DNA from: an uncultured Lachnospiraceae bacterium
Lineage (GTDB): Bacteria > Bacillota > Clostridia > Lachnospirales > Lachnospiraceae
Reading direction: 5' to 3'
DNA: 8,794 nt
NCBI GenBank assembly: GCA_910580005.1
Contig: CAJTXH010000116.1
Span: 1 to 8,794 of the forward strand
Every line of letters begins with the position of its first letter. Position 1 is the first letter of the stretch. The position numbers were made by a program, and so were the translations under genes. Positions 1 to 7,626 of this stretch are shown piece by piece. The notes under the pieces are model-generated. The model did no database searches. It was not told the DNA's origin and was given only the letters and a program-made list of their open reading frames with translations.

Positions 1-115
1 GTGCCCCTGCACGGAATATTCTGGCTCTGGCACGGAAACCGTCCGTTTTTACACAGACACAGGATAACTGGAAATTTATGAAACGGACATGCAGATTTGG
101 TAATTTCCATTATTA
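1..115. other. Left-edge stretch with no supported gene
   Basis: This short stretch lies downstream of the ATPase gene. A minus-strand frame (ATG at 108-110) stays open to the window edge for 36 codons and encodes a cysteine-rich peptide. It has no clear ribosome site and no recognisable family, so I do not call it. An 8-base inverted repeat (GTCCGTTT at 41-48, AAACGGAC at 81-88) and two direct copies of GCACGGAA (9-16, 30-37) are visible, but neither identifies a function. The neighbouring operon could continue to the left of the window. Confidence 0.3.
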
Positions 116-910
116 CTATCCAAGAAGTGCTTTATCGCTGGTAAATTCTTCACCGCTTACTTCCTCGAATTTTTGAAGCAAATCTTCCACTGATAATTTC
201 TTTTTCTCTTCTCCCTTTATATCAAGTATAATCTGCCCTTCATTCATCATAACCAGACGGTTGCCGTGTACTATTGCATCACGCATATTATGTGTAACCA
301 TCATTGCAGTAAGGTTATTTTCTGCAATAACCTTATCAGACAGTTCAAGGACCTTTGCAGCAGTCTTTGGGTCAAGCGCTGCTGTATGCTCATCAAGCAG
401 CAGAAGTTTTGGCTTTTTAAGTGTTGCCATAAGAAGTGTTACTGCCTGCCGCTGCCCACCAGATAACAGTCCTACTTTTGATGACATCCTGTCCTCAAGC
501 CCAAGGTCAAGGCTCTTTAACAATGTGCGGTATCTCGCTTTTTCAGACTTAGTTATGCCCCACCTGAGTGTCCTTCTCTGCCCACGCCTTGCAGCAAGTG
601 CAAGATTTTCCTGTATCTCCATTGTGGCTGTTGTGCCATTCATAGGATCCTGGAATACCCTGCCAAGGTAAGGCGCTCTTTTATGTTCTGGAAGCCCTGT
701 TACATCATTCCCATCAATTATAATACTTCCACTGTCTATAGGCCATACACCAGCAACTGCATTAAGCATTGTAGACTTGCCTGCACCATTGCCGCCGATA
801 ACTGTCACAAAATCGCCCTCATTAAGATAAAGCGTTACCCCGTTTAACGCTTTTTTTTCATTAATTGTACCAATATTAAATGTCTTATGAATATTCTTAA
901 TTTCTAACAT
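116..910 (-). CDS. ABC transporter ATP-binding protein (COG1101, TrpZ/PhnK-like)
   Basis: The 264-residue ATPase subunit should power, at the inner face of the membrane, the importer whose permease is the upstream gene at 1005-1946. All nucleotide-binding motifs are present: Walker A GGNGAGKST at residues 39-47, Q-loop FQDP around 86-89, signature LSGGQRQ 149-155, Walker B LLLLDE 169-174, D-loop AALD 177-180, and switch histidine 207 in VTHN. The length is normal for a single ABC domain. The start at 908-910 follows a G-run (GGGGG, minus strand, 917-921) six bases upstream. The pairing with a COG4120-type permease places it in the TrpXYZ-like class. In that class the known or proposed substrates are small amino-acid-like molecules, so the substrate here cannot be read from sequence. 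The family call is firm; the substrate is unknown. Confidence 0.93.
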   Translation of the reverse strand: MLEIKNIHKTFNIGTINEKKALNGVTLYLNEGDFVTVIGGNGAGKSTMLNAVAGVWPIDSGSIIIDGNDVTGLPEHKRAPYLGRVFQDPMNGTTATMEIQENLALAARRGQRRTLRWGITKSEKARYRTLLKSLDLGLEDRMSSKVGLLSGGQRQAVTLLMATLKKPKLLLLDEHTAALDPKTAAKVLELSDKVIAENNLTAMMVTHNMRDAIVHGNRLVMMNEGQIILDIKGEEKKKLSVEDLLQKFEEVSGEEFTSDKALLG

Positions 911-970
911 ATATATCCCCCAGCTTTCCCAGTTTTATATGCCATTAACAAAACCAGAAAACCATTCTGC

Positions 971-996
971 ACAATGCCTGTATGTGAAGGCATTGT
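971..996 (-). other. Hairpin between permease and ATPase genes
   Basis: A perfect 8-base stem (ACAATGCC at 971-978, GGCATTGT at 989-996) with a 10-base loop lies in the 94-base gap between the permease stop and the ATPase start. On the minus strand it is followed by a loose T-rich stretch broken by other bases, so it is a poor intrinsic terminator. It could tune the ratio of the two subunits by partial termination or by protecting an RNA end. That role is inference. Confidence 0.5.
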
Positions 997-1004
997 TACC
1001 AGCA

Positions 1005-1946
1005 TTAGTTTTTAGCCGCCTTTCTGTATGAATTTTTAGATCTTGCACGCATATAAGGAACTGCAAGGAATATTGCCACTACTATGGCAGAAAACAGTTT
1101 CATATCAATAGTAGGAAGCCCTAGCCACAGTACAAACTGTATTACAACATAGTAAATAATGCTCCCCGCAGCAACAAATCCCAGTTTTGCTGAGAAGTTC
1201 AGCCTTTTGCCAAATAACGCTTCACCAATAACCTCACCAATAATAACTGAAGCAAGCCCTATAACAATAGCACCACGCCCCATATTGACATCAAAGTTGC
1301 CTTGGTACTGTGCCAGCATGCCTCCTGAAAGCCCTACAAGGCCATTTGAAAATGCAAGCGCAATAACTTTGGCTACAGATGTGTTTATACCCTGTGCACG
1401 TGACATATTTTCATTACAGCCTGTCGCCCTTAATGTAAAGCCTATTTCTGTACCAAAGAACCAGTACAGAAGCGCAATTATTACAACCAGCATGGCAACT
1501 ACTTTTAGTATTGTAAGCATGTTATCCCTTCCTGATACTACAAGGTTATACATATCCACACTTACAGCCTGGTTTGCCCTGCCCTGCGCAATATTCAGGT
1601 TTACAGAATAAAGCGCAATCTGCGTAAGTATTCCTGAAAGGATTGCTGGTATTCCAAAAACCGTATGTAATATACCGGTCACTATACCTGCAAGCATACC
1701 AGCAAGACATGCAATCCCCACCGCCACAACTGGCGGAAAACCTGCAAGTATAAGCATAACTGTAACTGCACCGCCTGTTCCAAGCGTACCATCAACTGTA
1801 AGGTCTGCAAAATCCAAGATTTTATAAGTAAGGAACACGCCTATTGCCATAATCCCCCATATAAGACCCTGTGCTGCCGAACCTGGAAGTGCACGTATTA
1901 AAGCTGTAATATCACGTGCACAAAATACTTGTATTAAATTAAACAT
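1005..1946 (-). CDS. ABC transporter permease (COG4120, TrpY-like; BPD_transp_2 fold)
   Basis: The 313-residue integral membrane subunit has about nine hydrophobic segments, roughly at residues 24-44, 58-72, 73-98, 100-118, 145-165, 190-213, 225-243, 255-277 and 283-299. It has a conserved-looking DFADLTVDGTLGTGGA stretch at 45-60 and a cytoplasmic loop RATGCNENMSRAQGI at about 173-187, resembling the loop through which such permeases contact the ATPase. The C-terminus is basic, consistent with a cytoplasmic tail. The start ATG (1944-1946) is set by GGAGG on the minus strand (1951-1955), four bases away. The ATPase gene follows after 94 bases. The usual gene order in this class is binding protein, permease, ATPase, but here the upstream neighbour is a GH13 glycosidase and no binding protein is present. 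A 6-base inverted repeat (1960-1965, 1989-1994) lies in its leader. Confidence 0.9.
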   Translation of the reverse strand: MFNLIQVFCARDITALIRALPGSAAQGLIWGIMAIGVFLTYKILDFADLTVDGTLGTGGAVTVMLILAGFPPVVAVGIACLAGMLAGIVTGILHTVFGIPAILSGILTQIALYSVNLNIAQGRANQAVSVDMYNLVVSGRDNMLTILKVVAMLVVIIALLYWFFGTEIGFTLRATGCNENMSRAQGINTSVAKVIALAFSNGLVGLSGGMLAQYQGNFDVNMGRGAIVIGLASVIIGEVIGEALFGKRLNFSAKLGFVAAGSIIYYVVIQFVLWLGLPTIDMKLFSAIVVAIFLAVPYMRARSKNSYRKAAKN

Positions 1947-2042
1947 TTTTCCTCCATTCTGCCAGACAATAAGAATTAACAGAGCCGCCTGGCATTAAAT
2001 ATATTCCCAAAAGCATAAGATATTTAAATATAAATAACCACC

Positions 2043-4187
2043 TTATACCTGGTTTTTAATATCTTTTATAATAGCTCCTGACATTGGAGGACATTCTACA
2101 TTAAGTATTCCTCCTTCAAGTGAATATAACTTAGCTTCATCTGAATAGCCCTCCCGGTTTGTTATCATAAGTCTTGCCATATGTGTATTATCAACCATTC
2201 CAAGACGCCATACAGGTATACTTAAATTCCTGGTTTCTTCACTGCTGTTTACTACCACAACTATCCTGTCATTTTCATCAAACCTGCCATAACTTATAAG
2301 CTGGTATTCACCATTAAGGAAAAGTATTGAGCCAGTCTTTAATACCTGGTAATCCTTGTGTATACGTATAAGCTCCCTGTAGTACTCTATAAGCTCATGG
2401 TCTTCATGACCCCAGGGGTAGGTACGCCTGTTATCAGGGTCAGTCCATCCGCAAAGCCCTGCCTCGTCACCATAATATATTGTAGGCGCACCTGGCCATG
2501 TCATCTGCATCATTACAGCAATGCGGAACACTGCTTTGTCAACACCCTCATTTGCAGCTTCCGGCCCTAATGTTGCAGTCCTTCCCACTTTCCTGTTAGT
2601 ACGTGTGAGAAACCTTGAATGGTCATGGTTTGAAAGTTCATTCATTGCAACCTGGAGTGACTGTGTACTGAACCTTGTCATAAAATTACGCATTGAGCCA
2701 AAAAACGCATCTGCATTTCCAAGCAGGTCACCACGGTATTCATCACTGTGCTTTTCTACACCTGTAAGAAACCATGTTACAGGCTCCATAAACGCATCAT
2801 AATTCATAACGGTGTCCCACTGTCCCCCACGCAGCCAGTCTGTAGGGTCGCCATAATGTTCTGCAAGTATTATTGCTTCAGGATTCGCCTCTTTAACATT
2901 CTTGCGGAATTCCTGCCAGAAATAGTGGTTAAAACCAGGCGAAGTCCCAAGGTCTGCCGCCACATCAAGCCTCCAGCCATCTACATTATACGGATGCGAA
3001 ACCCATTTGCGTGCAATTCCCATAATATAGTTAAAAAGCTCTGGTGACTCCTCATAATTCAGCTTTGGAAGCGTATCATGCCCCCACCAGCCGTCATAAT
3101 GCGTATTATATGGCCATTTGTCCTCATAAAATTTAAAAAATGAACGATAAGGGCTGTCACTTGCAACAAACCCACCTTTTTCATACCCTTCTGCATCCTC
3201 ATATATACGTTCCCTGTCAAGCCACTTGTTAAAAGAACCACAATGGTTAAACACACCATCAAGTATAACCTTCATGCCTCTTTTGTGGACTTCCTCTACA
3301 AAATGTACAAACAGCCCGTTGCTTGCCTCAAGGTTTTCCTTATCAGTTACACGGCAGATATAGCGTGTTGCATCTTTATTAGGGCTTACAGGATTGCAGA
3401 TAATCTCCCCGTTATCCCCACGTTTTAAAAGATCTCCTTCATCTTTTACAATCTTTCCAAAATGTGGGTCTATATAATCATAATCCTGTATATCATACTT
3501 ATGGTTGGAAGGTGAAACAAAAACCGGGTTTAAGTAAATAGCATCAACACCAAGTTTCTGGAGGTAATCAAGTTTCTGCATTACTCCTGCAATGTCACCA
3601 CCATAAAATTCCCTTACACCCATTGCAGCAGGGTATTTAAACCAGTCAGTAACTTTCTGTGTGCCCTCACTTATATATATATATTCATCTGTTTCTACAT
3701 CATTGGTATGGTCACCATTGTAAAACCTGTCAACATATATCTGGTAAAATATTGCGCCCTTAGCCCATTCAGGTGTATTATATGAAGGCGTAATAAAGAA
3801 ATTATAATATGGCTCAATGCCGCTGCATACGCCAACACTGTTATAATAACATACAATATGCCCACTGTGGACTTCAAAATAATATTCTACTTTCTCTGTG
3901 CCAAGCTGTATTGTACCCTCATAATAGTCAAAAAGCCTGTCATTAGAAATTTTAGCCATAAGCTGCCTGTCATTTCCACAAACAAGGTAAACCTCATCAA
4001 CATTTTCCCTTGCGCTTCTAAAACGTATCCTTACCAGCTCATTTTCCCCTGGTTCTGATGGTATTCTGTAAAATGGTGTTCCATCACTAAACAACGCCTG
4101 TGGATTAAAAATCATAGTCAGATTATCTATAAAAAGCTGCGTTTTCATAGCTTTAGACATTTTATCAAATCTAACATTAAAGTCCAT
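2043..4187 (-). CDS. Cytoplasmic GH13 alpha-glucan hydrolase, neopullulanase/cyclomaltodextrinase-like
   Basis: It probably hydrolyses alpha-1,4 (and possibly alpha-1,6) bonds in maltodextrins, cyclodextrins or pullulan fragments inside the cell; no signal peptide is seen. I chose the ATG at 4185-4187 (714 residues) because AAGGAG lies eight bases upstream. An ATG six codons earlier (4203-4205) has no ribosome site. Numbering from the chosen start, residues about 25-135 form a CBM34-like beta domain, and the barrel follows. The GH13 regions are all present: DGVFNH 310-315, GWRLDVAAD with nucleophile Asp408, AEHYGD with acid/base Glu443, and SNHDHSR with Asp522. The protein is over 100 residues longer than typical neopullulanases (about 580-590). 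The extra length includes stretches near residues 160-195 and an enlarged domain B region near 245-290. The exact specificity is unproven. The gene starts 33 bases after the cca stop and is likely co-transcribed with it. Confidence 0.9.
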   Translation of the reverse strand: MDFNVRFDKMSKAMKTQLFIDNLTMIFNPQALFSDGTPFYRIPSEPGENELVRIRFRSARENVDEVYLVCGNDRQLMAKISNDRLFDYYEGTIQLGTEKVEYYFEVHSGHIVCYYNSVGVCSGIEPYYNFFITPSYNTPEWAKGAIFYQIYVDRFYNGDHTNDVETDEYIYISEGTQKVTDWFKYPAAMGVREFYGGDIAGVMQKLDYLQKLGVDAIYLNPVFVSPSNHKYDIQDYDYIDPHFGKIVKDEGDLLKRGDNGEIICNPVSPNKDATRYICRVTDKENLEASNGLFVHFVEEVHKRGMKVILDGVFNHCGSFNKWLDRERIYEDAEGYEKGGFVASDSPYRSFFKFYEDKWPYNTHYDGWWGHDTLPKLNYEESPELFNYIMGIARKWVSHPYNVDGWRLDVAADLGTSPGFNHYFWQEFRKNVKEANPEAIILAEHYGDPTDWLRGGQWDTVMNYDAFMEPVTWFLTGVEKHSDEYRGDLLGNADAFFGSMRNFMTRFSTQSLQVAMNELSNHDHSRFLTRTNRKVGRTATLGPEAANEGVDKAVFRIAVMMQMTWPGAPTIYYGDEAGLCGWTDPDNRRTYPWGHEDHELIEYYRELIRIHKDYQVLKTGSILFLNGEYQLISYGRFDENDRIVVVVNSSEETRNLSIPVWRLGMVDNTHMARLMITNREGYSDEAKLYSLEGGILNVECPPMSGAIIKDIKNQV

Positions 4188-4220
4188 CTTTCCATCTCCT
4201 TCCATACAGTATATGGCTTT

Positions 4221-5654
4221 TTAGATGCCTGCTATTTCTTTTGCATAGCTTAACAATATATCCTTTTTATTCTGTCCAGGTTCTTCAAGGACTATATCAA
4301 GCAGTCCGCCTAAAACCATGCCTATTTCCGGTCCAGGCTTTATGCCTGCATTTATCAAATCATTTCCATCTATATCTAAATCTTTTATACAAAGAGGGGC
4401 TTCTTCTTCTATTATTTCTTTGTATTTTTCAATTACTTTATTAAGGTTTCCAAGTTTTTCTTCAAATGTTACAGGATTTTGTGCAAGTATATCTGCATAC
4501 TGTACAAGAAACAGCATTTCCATAATATCCCTGCCTATCTTTGAAACTGCCTTCCTTACAGCACGTTTTGCTGGAACAATCCTGTAATCATGGTATTTTA
4601 CAAGCCTTTTCACAACTGAAATGGTATTATTATCAAATGACAGCCTTTTTAAAACATTTTCTGCCATTCCTTCCCCTCTCTGTGGATGGCCATAAAAATG
4701 TCCTGTACCATTTTCATCAACAACCATAACTTCCGGCTTTGCAATATCATGTAAAAGCATTGCAAGGCATAACATAAGCTGGTGCTTTTTATCAATATCC
4801 GTTTTAAGTCCTTCTGTTTGTTTTAGCACATCCCCAGGAACAAAACTACAGTCATCCACCACACTGTTACCCTTTAAAAAACAGCCCATAATTTCCACAC
4901 TACGCACAGAATGTTCCCCAACAGTATATATATGATGTGGGTTATGCTGTACAGTTTCCATCATTTTATCAAACTCTGGCAGAAAAACCTTTGTCATGCC
5001 AGTACTATATGCTTCACGTATCTTTCCAGGGTTCTTTGACATAAGAAGCTTGGAAAGCTCTGTCCTTATTCTCTCTGCACTAATCTTTTTAAGGTTTCCT
5101 GCCCTTTCCATAGCCGCCTGCCTTGTATGTTCTTCAATAGTAAAACCAAGCTGCCCTGAAAACCTTACTGCCCTTAACATTCTTAGTGCATCCTCATCAA
5201 ACCTGCTGCCAGGATTGCCTACACAGCGTATTATCCCGTCTTTTAAATCTTTAATCCCATTAAATTCATCTATAAGCCCATCCTTGTTATTATATGCCAT
5301 TGCATTAACCGTAAAATCCCTGCGTCCAAGGTCAAGCCGCAGGTTACTTGTAAATTCGACATTTTCAGGATGCCTTCCATCTTCATATTTACCGTCTATC
5401 CTGTAAGTAGTCACTTCATACCCAGTATCACCAATCATAACTGTAACAGTACCATGTTTAATTCCTGTATCGACTGTCCGCTGGAAACATGACTTTATAA
5501 ATAAAGGTTCTGCTGATGTTGTTATATCCCAGTCTAAAGGCTTTCTCCCAAGCAGTGTATCCCTCACACATCCGCCTACTGCGTATGCTTCATAGCCTGC
5601 TTCTTCCAGTTTATTAATAATATATGAAACATCCCCTGGTAATATAATTTCCAT
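4221..5654 (-). CDS. cca: CCA tRNA nucleotidyltransferase with HD domain
   Basis: It adds or repairs the 3'-terminal CCA of tRNAs using CTP and ATP, in the cytoplasm. I start it at the ATG at 5652-5654 (477 residues), five bases after a GGGGG run. An in-frame ATG four codons earlier (5664-5666) is possible but has a weaker ribosome site. In 477-residue numbering, the nucleotidyltransferase head shows GGCVRD 27-32 and the metal-binding DWD 41-43, then RRDFTVNAMA 111-120 and DEDALRMLRAVRF 153-165, all class II CCA-enzyme and poly(A)-polymerase family signatures. An HD phosphohydrolase domain follows, with His248, His302-Asp303 and His355-Asp356 as likely metal ligands. Such HD domains in bacterial CCA enzymes carry phosphatase or phosphodiesterase activity. 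Length is normal for the HD-containing form. A promoter and a leader hairpin lie upstream; the GH13 gene follows. Confidence 0.94.
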   Translation of the reverse strand: MEIILPGDVSYIINKLEEAGYEAYAVGGCVRDTLLGRKPLDWDITTSAEPLFIKSCFQRTVDTGIKHGTVTVMIGDTGYEVTTYRIDGKYEDGRHPENVEFTSNLRLDLGRRDFTVNAMAYNNKDGLIDEFNGIKDLKDGIIRCVGNPGSRFDEDALRMLRAVRFSGQLGFTIEEHTRQAAMERAGNLKKISAERIRTELSKLLMSKNPGKIREAYSTGMTKVFLPEFDKMMETVQHNPHHIYTVGEHSVRSVEIMGCFLKGNSVVDDCSFVPGDVLKQTEGLKTDIDKKHQLMLCLAMLLHDIAKPEVMVVDENGTGHFYGHPQRGEGMAENVLKRLSFDNNTISVVKRLVKYHDYRIVPAKRAVRKAVSKIGRDIMEMLFLVQYADILAQNPVTFEEKLGNLNKVIEKYKEIIEEEAPLCIKDLDIDGNDLINAGIKPGPEIGMVLGGLLDIVLEEPGQNKKDILLSYAKEIAGI

Positions 5655-5693
5655 AATATCCCCCATGCCGCCTGCTGTGGCACAAATAGTAAT

Positions 5694-5718
5694 GAAAAAT
5701 GCTTCTTTTGCATTTTTC
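5694..5718 (-). other. Leader hairpin upstream of cca
   Basis: A 9-base perfect stem (GAAAAATGC and GCATTTTTC) with a 7-base loop lies between the cca promoter and start codon. The run of five T sits inside the descending arm rather than after it, and only three pairs are G-C. It is at best a weak attenuator or a 5' stabilising structure. Confidence 0.4.
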
Positions 5719-5751
5719 CAGTTTACATGCCATAAGTAGCATATCTTAATT

Positions 5752-5780
5752 ATGATAACATAAAATTACCAGCAATGCAA
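5752..5780 (-). promoter_or_regulatory. Sigma-A-type promoter for cca-GH13
   Basis: On the minus strand TTGCAT (5775-5780) and TATCAT (5752-5757) are separated by exactly 17 bases. Four of six and five of six positions match consensus. It lies just after the metK terminator and about 98 bases before the cca start codon, so it fits as the start of an independent unit. Confidence 0.7.
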
Positions 5781-5790
5781 ACAGACGCCC

Positions 5791-5828
5791 AAAAATAAAT
5801 CTCCCATAAAACCATTTATGGGAGATTT
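5791..5828 (-). terminator. Rho-independent terminator after metK
   Basis: A perfect 14-base stem (5797-5810 with 5815-5828) closes a 4-base loop. On the minus strand it is followed by T-rich sequence that includes a run of five T (5791-5795). It lies 50 bases after the metK stop and separates metK from the cca unit. No T-run follows on the plus side. Confidence 0.9.
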
Positions 5829-5878
5829 CCAGGCAGCTTTCTTTATATTTTAAATTATAAACCAGAAAAATGCCATGC

Positions 5879-7066
5879 TTACAGATATTTCTTTAACAGT
5901 TCTGACTTATCCGTCTTTTCCCATGACAAATCAAGGTCATTGCGCCCGAAGTGTCCATAAGCAGCTGTCTGCCTGTAAACAGGCCTGCGCAAATCAAGCA
6001 TCTTAATTATTCCCGCTGGACGGAGGTCAAAGTTTTCACGGATTATGCCAACAAGCTTTTCATCACTAAGTTTTCCTGTACCAAATGTATCTGCCATTAC
6101 AGATGTAGGCTGTGCAACACCTATAGCATATGAAAGCTGTATTTCACACTTATCTGCAAGCCCTGCTGCTACAATATTTTTCGCAACATATCTTGCTGCA
6201 TAAGCTGCTGAACGGTCAACCTTTGTACAGTCTTTTCCGGAAAATGCCCCACCACCATGACGTGCATAACCACCATATGTATCTACTATAATCTTACGTC
6301 CTGTAAGTCCGCTGTCACCATTCGGTCCTCCTATAACGAACCTTCCTGTTGGGTTAATAAAATACCTTGTTTTTTCATCTACAAGCTCCGCTGGAAGCAC
6401 AGGGTCAATTACATATTTGCGTATATCCTTATTTATCTGCTCCTGTGTTACTTCCTCTGAATGTTGTGATGAAATAACTACAGCGTCAATATGTACAGGT
6501 TTGCCATTTTCGTCATATTCAACTGTAACCTGGCTTTTCCCATCAGGGCGGAGATAACTTAAAGTCCCATCCTTCCTGGTCTTTGTAAGTTTTTTTGCAA
6601 GTTTATGCGCAAGTGATATTGGATATGGCATATACTCTTCTGTTTCATTTGTTGCAAAACCAAACATCATCCCCTGGTCACCTGCACCAATAGCATCAAT
6701 TTCTGCATTGCTCATCTTGTTTTCCTTAGCTTCCAGTGCTTTATCAACCCCCATTGCAATATCTGCGGACTGCTGGTCAAGCAATATATTCACTTTACAT
6801 GTATCACAGTTAAATCCTTTTTCATCACTGTCATAACCAGTTTCACGTATTGTTTCACGTACAATTTTTTCATAATCCACCTTTGCTCTAGTAGTGATTT
6901 CACCCATTACCATTACATAATCCGTAGTAATAACTGTTTCACAAGCTACACGGCTCATTGGGTCTTGTGCCATAAGTGCATCTAAAACCGCATCGGAAAT
7001 ATTATCACATATTTTATCAGGATGCCCCTCTGTAACTGACTCAGATGTAAATAATCTTCTTTCCAT
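5879..7066 (-). CDS. metK: S-adenosylmethionine synthetase
   Basis: It makes S-adenosylmethionine from methionine and ATP in the cytoplasm, normally as a tetramer. The 395 residues match the usual bacterial length. Signatures seen are GHPDK at residues 14-18, the hexapeptide GAGDQG 127-132, and the glycine-rich loop GGGAFSGKD 271-279 followed by DRSAAYAARY 284-293. The start ATG (7064-7066) is preceded by AGAGG six bases upstream (7073-7077). The gene stands alone between its own promoter and riboswitch (7187-7394) and a strong terminator (5791-5828). Its product is also the ligand of that riboswitch, so it should be under negative feedback. Nothing is missing or truncated. Confidence 0.98.
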   Translation of the reverse strand: MERRLFTSESVTEGHPDKICDNISDAVLDALMAQDPMSRVACETVITTDYVMVMGEITTRAKVDYEKIVRETIRETGYDSDEKGFNCDTCKVNILLDQQSADIAMGVDKALEAKENKMSNAEIDAIGAGDQGMMFGFATNETEEYMPYPISLAHKLAKKLTKTRKDGTLSYLRPDGKSQVTVEYDENGKPVHIDAVVISSQHSEEVTQEQINKDIRKYVIDPVLPAELVDEKTRYFINPTGRFVIGGPNGDSGLTGRKIIVDTYGGYARHGGGAFSGKDCTKVDRSAAYAARYVAKNIVAAGLADKCEIQLSYAIGVAQPTSVMADTFGTGKLSDEKLVGIIRENFDLRPAGIIKMLDLRRPVYRQTAAYGHFGRNDLDLSWEKTDKSELLKKYL

Positions 7067-7105
7067 AGTATACCTCTTTTCCTCTGCCCCCTGTTTATAT
7101 AATAC

Positions 7106-7123
7106 CTGCGGGCAGCCCGTCAG
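7106..7123 (-). other. Small GC-rich hairpin in the metK leader
   Basis: On the minus strand CTG-A-CGGG pairs with CCCG-CAG around a 3-base loop with one bulged A. It lies between the riboswitch terminator and the metK ribosome site, about 30 bases before that site. It may just stabilise the read-through leader; no T-run follows. Confidence 0.35.
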
Positions 7124-7186
7124 ATATTACTTTTAACTTGTCTTTACTGTACTTATGATGAATGTTTTTTGCTTTAAATTTCCTGC

Positions 7187-7220
7187 AAAATAAAAAATAA
7201 GCCCACAATAATGCGGACTT
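7187..7220 (-). terminator. Riboswitch-controlled intrinsic terminator
   Basis: On the minus strand a 9-pair stem (7212-7220 with 7199-7207, two G-U pairs) closes a TTAT loop and runs into a T-rich tail with six consecutive T. It lies 13 bases after the SAM-I aptamer, where the expression platform is expected. GGAGTTG (just after P1) can pair imperfectly with CAAGTCC, which contains the ascending terminator arm. That gives a plausible antiterminator. Confidence 0.85.
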
Positions 7221-7233
7221 GATATAACAACTC

Positions 7234-7331
7234 CTCTTATTGTTCGGTTGCCCGCTCAGATTAGCACCTTCCTGTTTAGGGGGTTGCCGTGGTTTCACAG
7301 AGCCTTAACTCTCCGCCACTCTTAATAAGAG
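7234..7331 (-). ncRNA. SAM-I (S-box) riboswitch
   Basis: The minus-strand RNA shows the S-box hallmarks in order: a perfect 8-base P1 helix (CTCTTATT at 7324-7331 pairing with AATAAGAG at 7234-7241), a purine-rich GGCGGAG stretch, GTGAAACC then CGGCAACC, and the conserved GGTGCTAAT (7260-7268). In the known class, bound SAM stabilises P1 and lets the downstream terminator form, switching the gene off. The target here is metK, a standard SAM-I regulon member. The class was recognised from conserved blocks, not by a covariance search. Confidence 0.95.
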
Positions 7332-7365
7332 ACATATAAAATATTCTTTTAACCAATATATGAAT

Positions 7366-7394
7366 ACTATATAGCTATTCCTGGCTTATGTCAA
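7366..7394 (-). promoter_or_regulatory. Promoter of the metK riboswitch transcript
   Basis: On the minus strand a perfect TTGACA (7389-7394) and TATAGT (7366-7371, five of six) are spaced by exactly 17 bases. Transcription should begin near 7359, about 28 bases before the aptamer's P1 helix. Confidence 0.88.
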
Positions 7395-7452
7395 GTGTAT
7401 TTTTAATATCCATTACGATAGAATTATATAGTAATACACCATCAAACAAAAC

Positions 7453-7465
7453 TTATAAGCCGTCA
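7453..7465 (+). repeat. AAGCCGTCA repeat, copy 1 (left flank)
   Basis: TTATAAGCCGTCA is repeated exactly at 7710-7722, and its core AGCCGTCAAA recurs reversed at 8086-8095. A further CCGTCAAAAA is at 7729-7738. Copies fall outside and inside the invertible segment. The role is unknown; an operator or an accessory recombination site would fit. Confidence 0.5.
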
Positions 7466-7572
7466 AAAACCTATTACAAAAATCCAGCAGACAACAAAAT
7501 ATATTTATTAAATCATTGAAACTTCTGGAAATACTGGAAATTTTTTCCTTCCAAATAAAAGAAATAAATTTA

Positions 7573-7597
7573 TTTCGTGAAGCTGCTATATTCACGA
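7573..7597 (+). repeat. Left inverted repeat of the invertible segment
   Basis: These 25 bases match the reverse complement of 7966-7990 without a mismatch. Internally the copy is a dyad: TCGTGAA (7575-7581) and TTCACGA (7591-7597) around the asymmetric centre GCTGCTATA. Two inverted arms around an asymmetric spacer is the usual design of site-specific recombinase core sites. Its left edge overlaps a 16-base AT palindrome (7561-7576). Confidence 0.85.
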
Positions 7598-7626
7598 TAA
7601 GCTTTTTTAATGTAAATCCTTTTTGA

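Noticed and set aside
32..50. Possible plus-strand terminator (5-base stem then five T)
   Set aside because: The stem is too short and the first T belongs to the stem. No plus-strand gene is seen to end here.
1..110. 36-codon cysteine-rich minus-strand frame running off the left edge
   Set aside because: It has no clear ribosome site and no recognisable motif, and a frame this short stays open by chance often enough.
7095..7298. 67-codon minus-strand open frame upstream of metK
   Set aside because: It overlaps the SAM-I riboswitch and its terminator, whose conserved RNA features explain the sequence.
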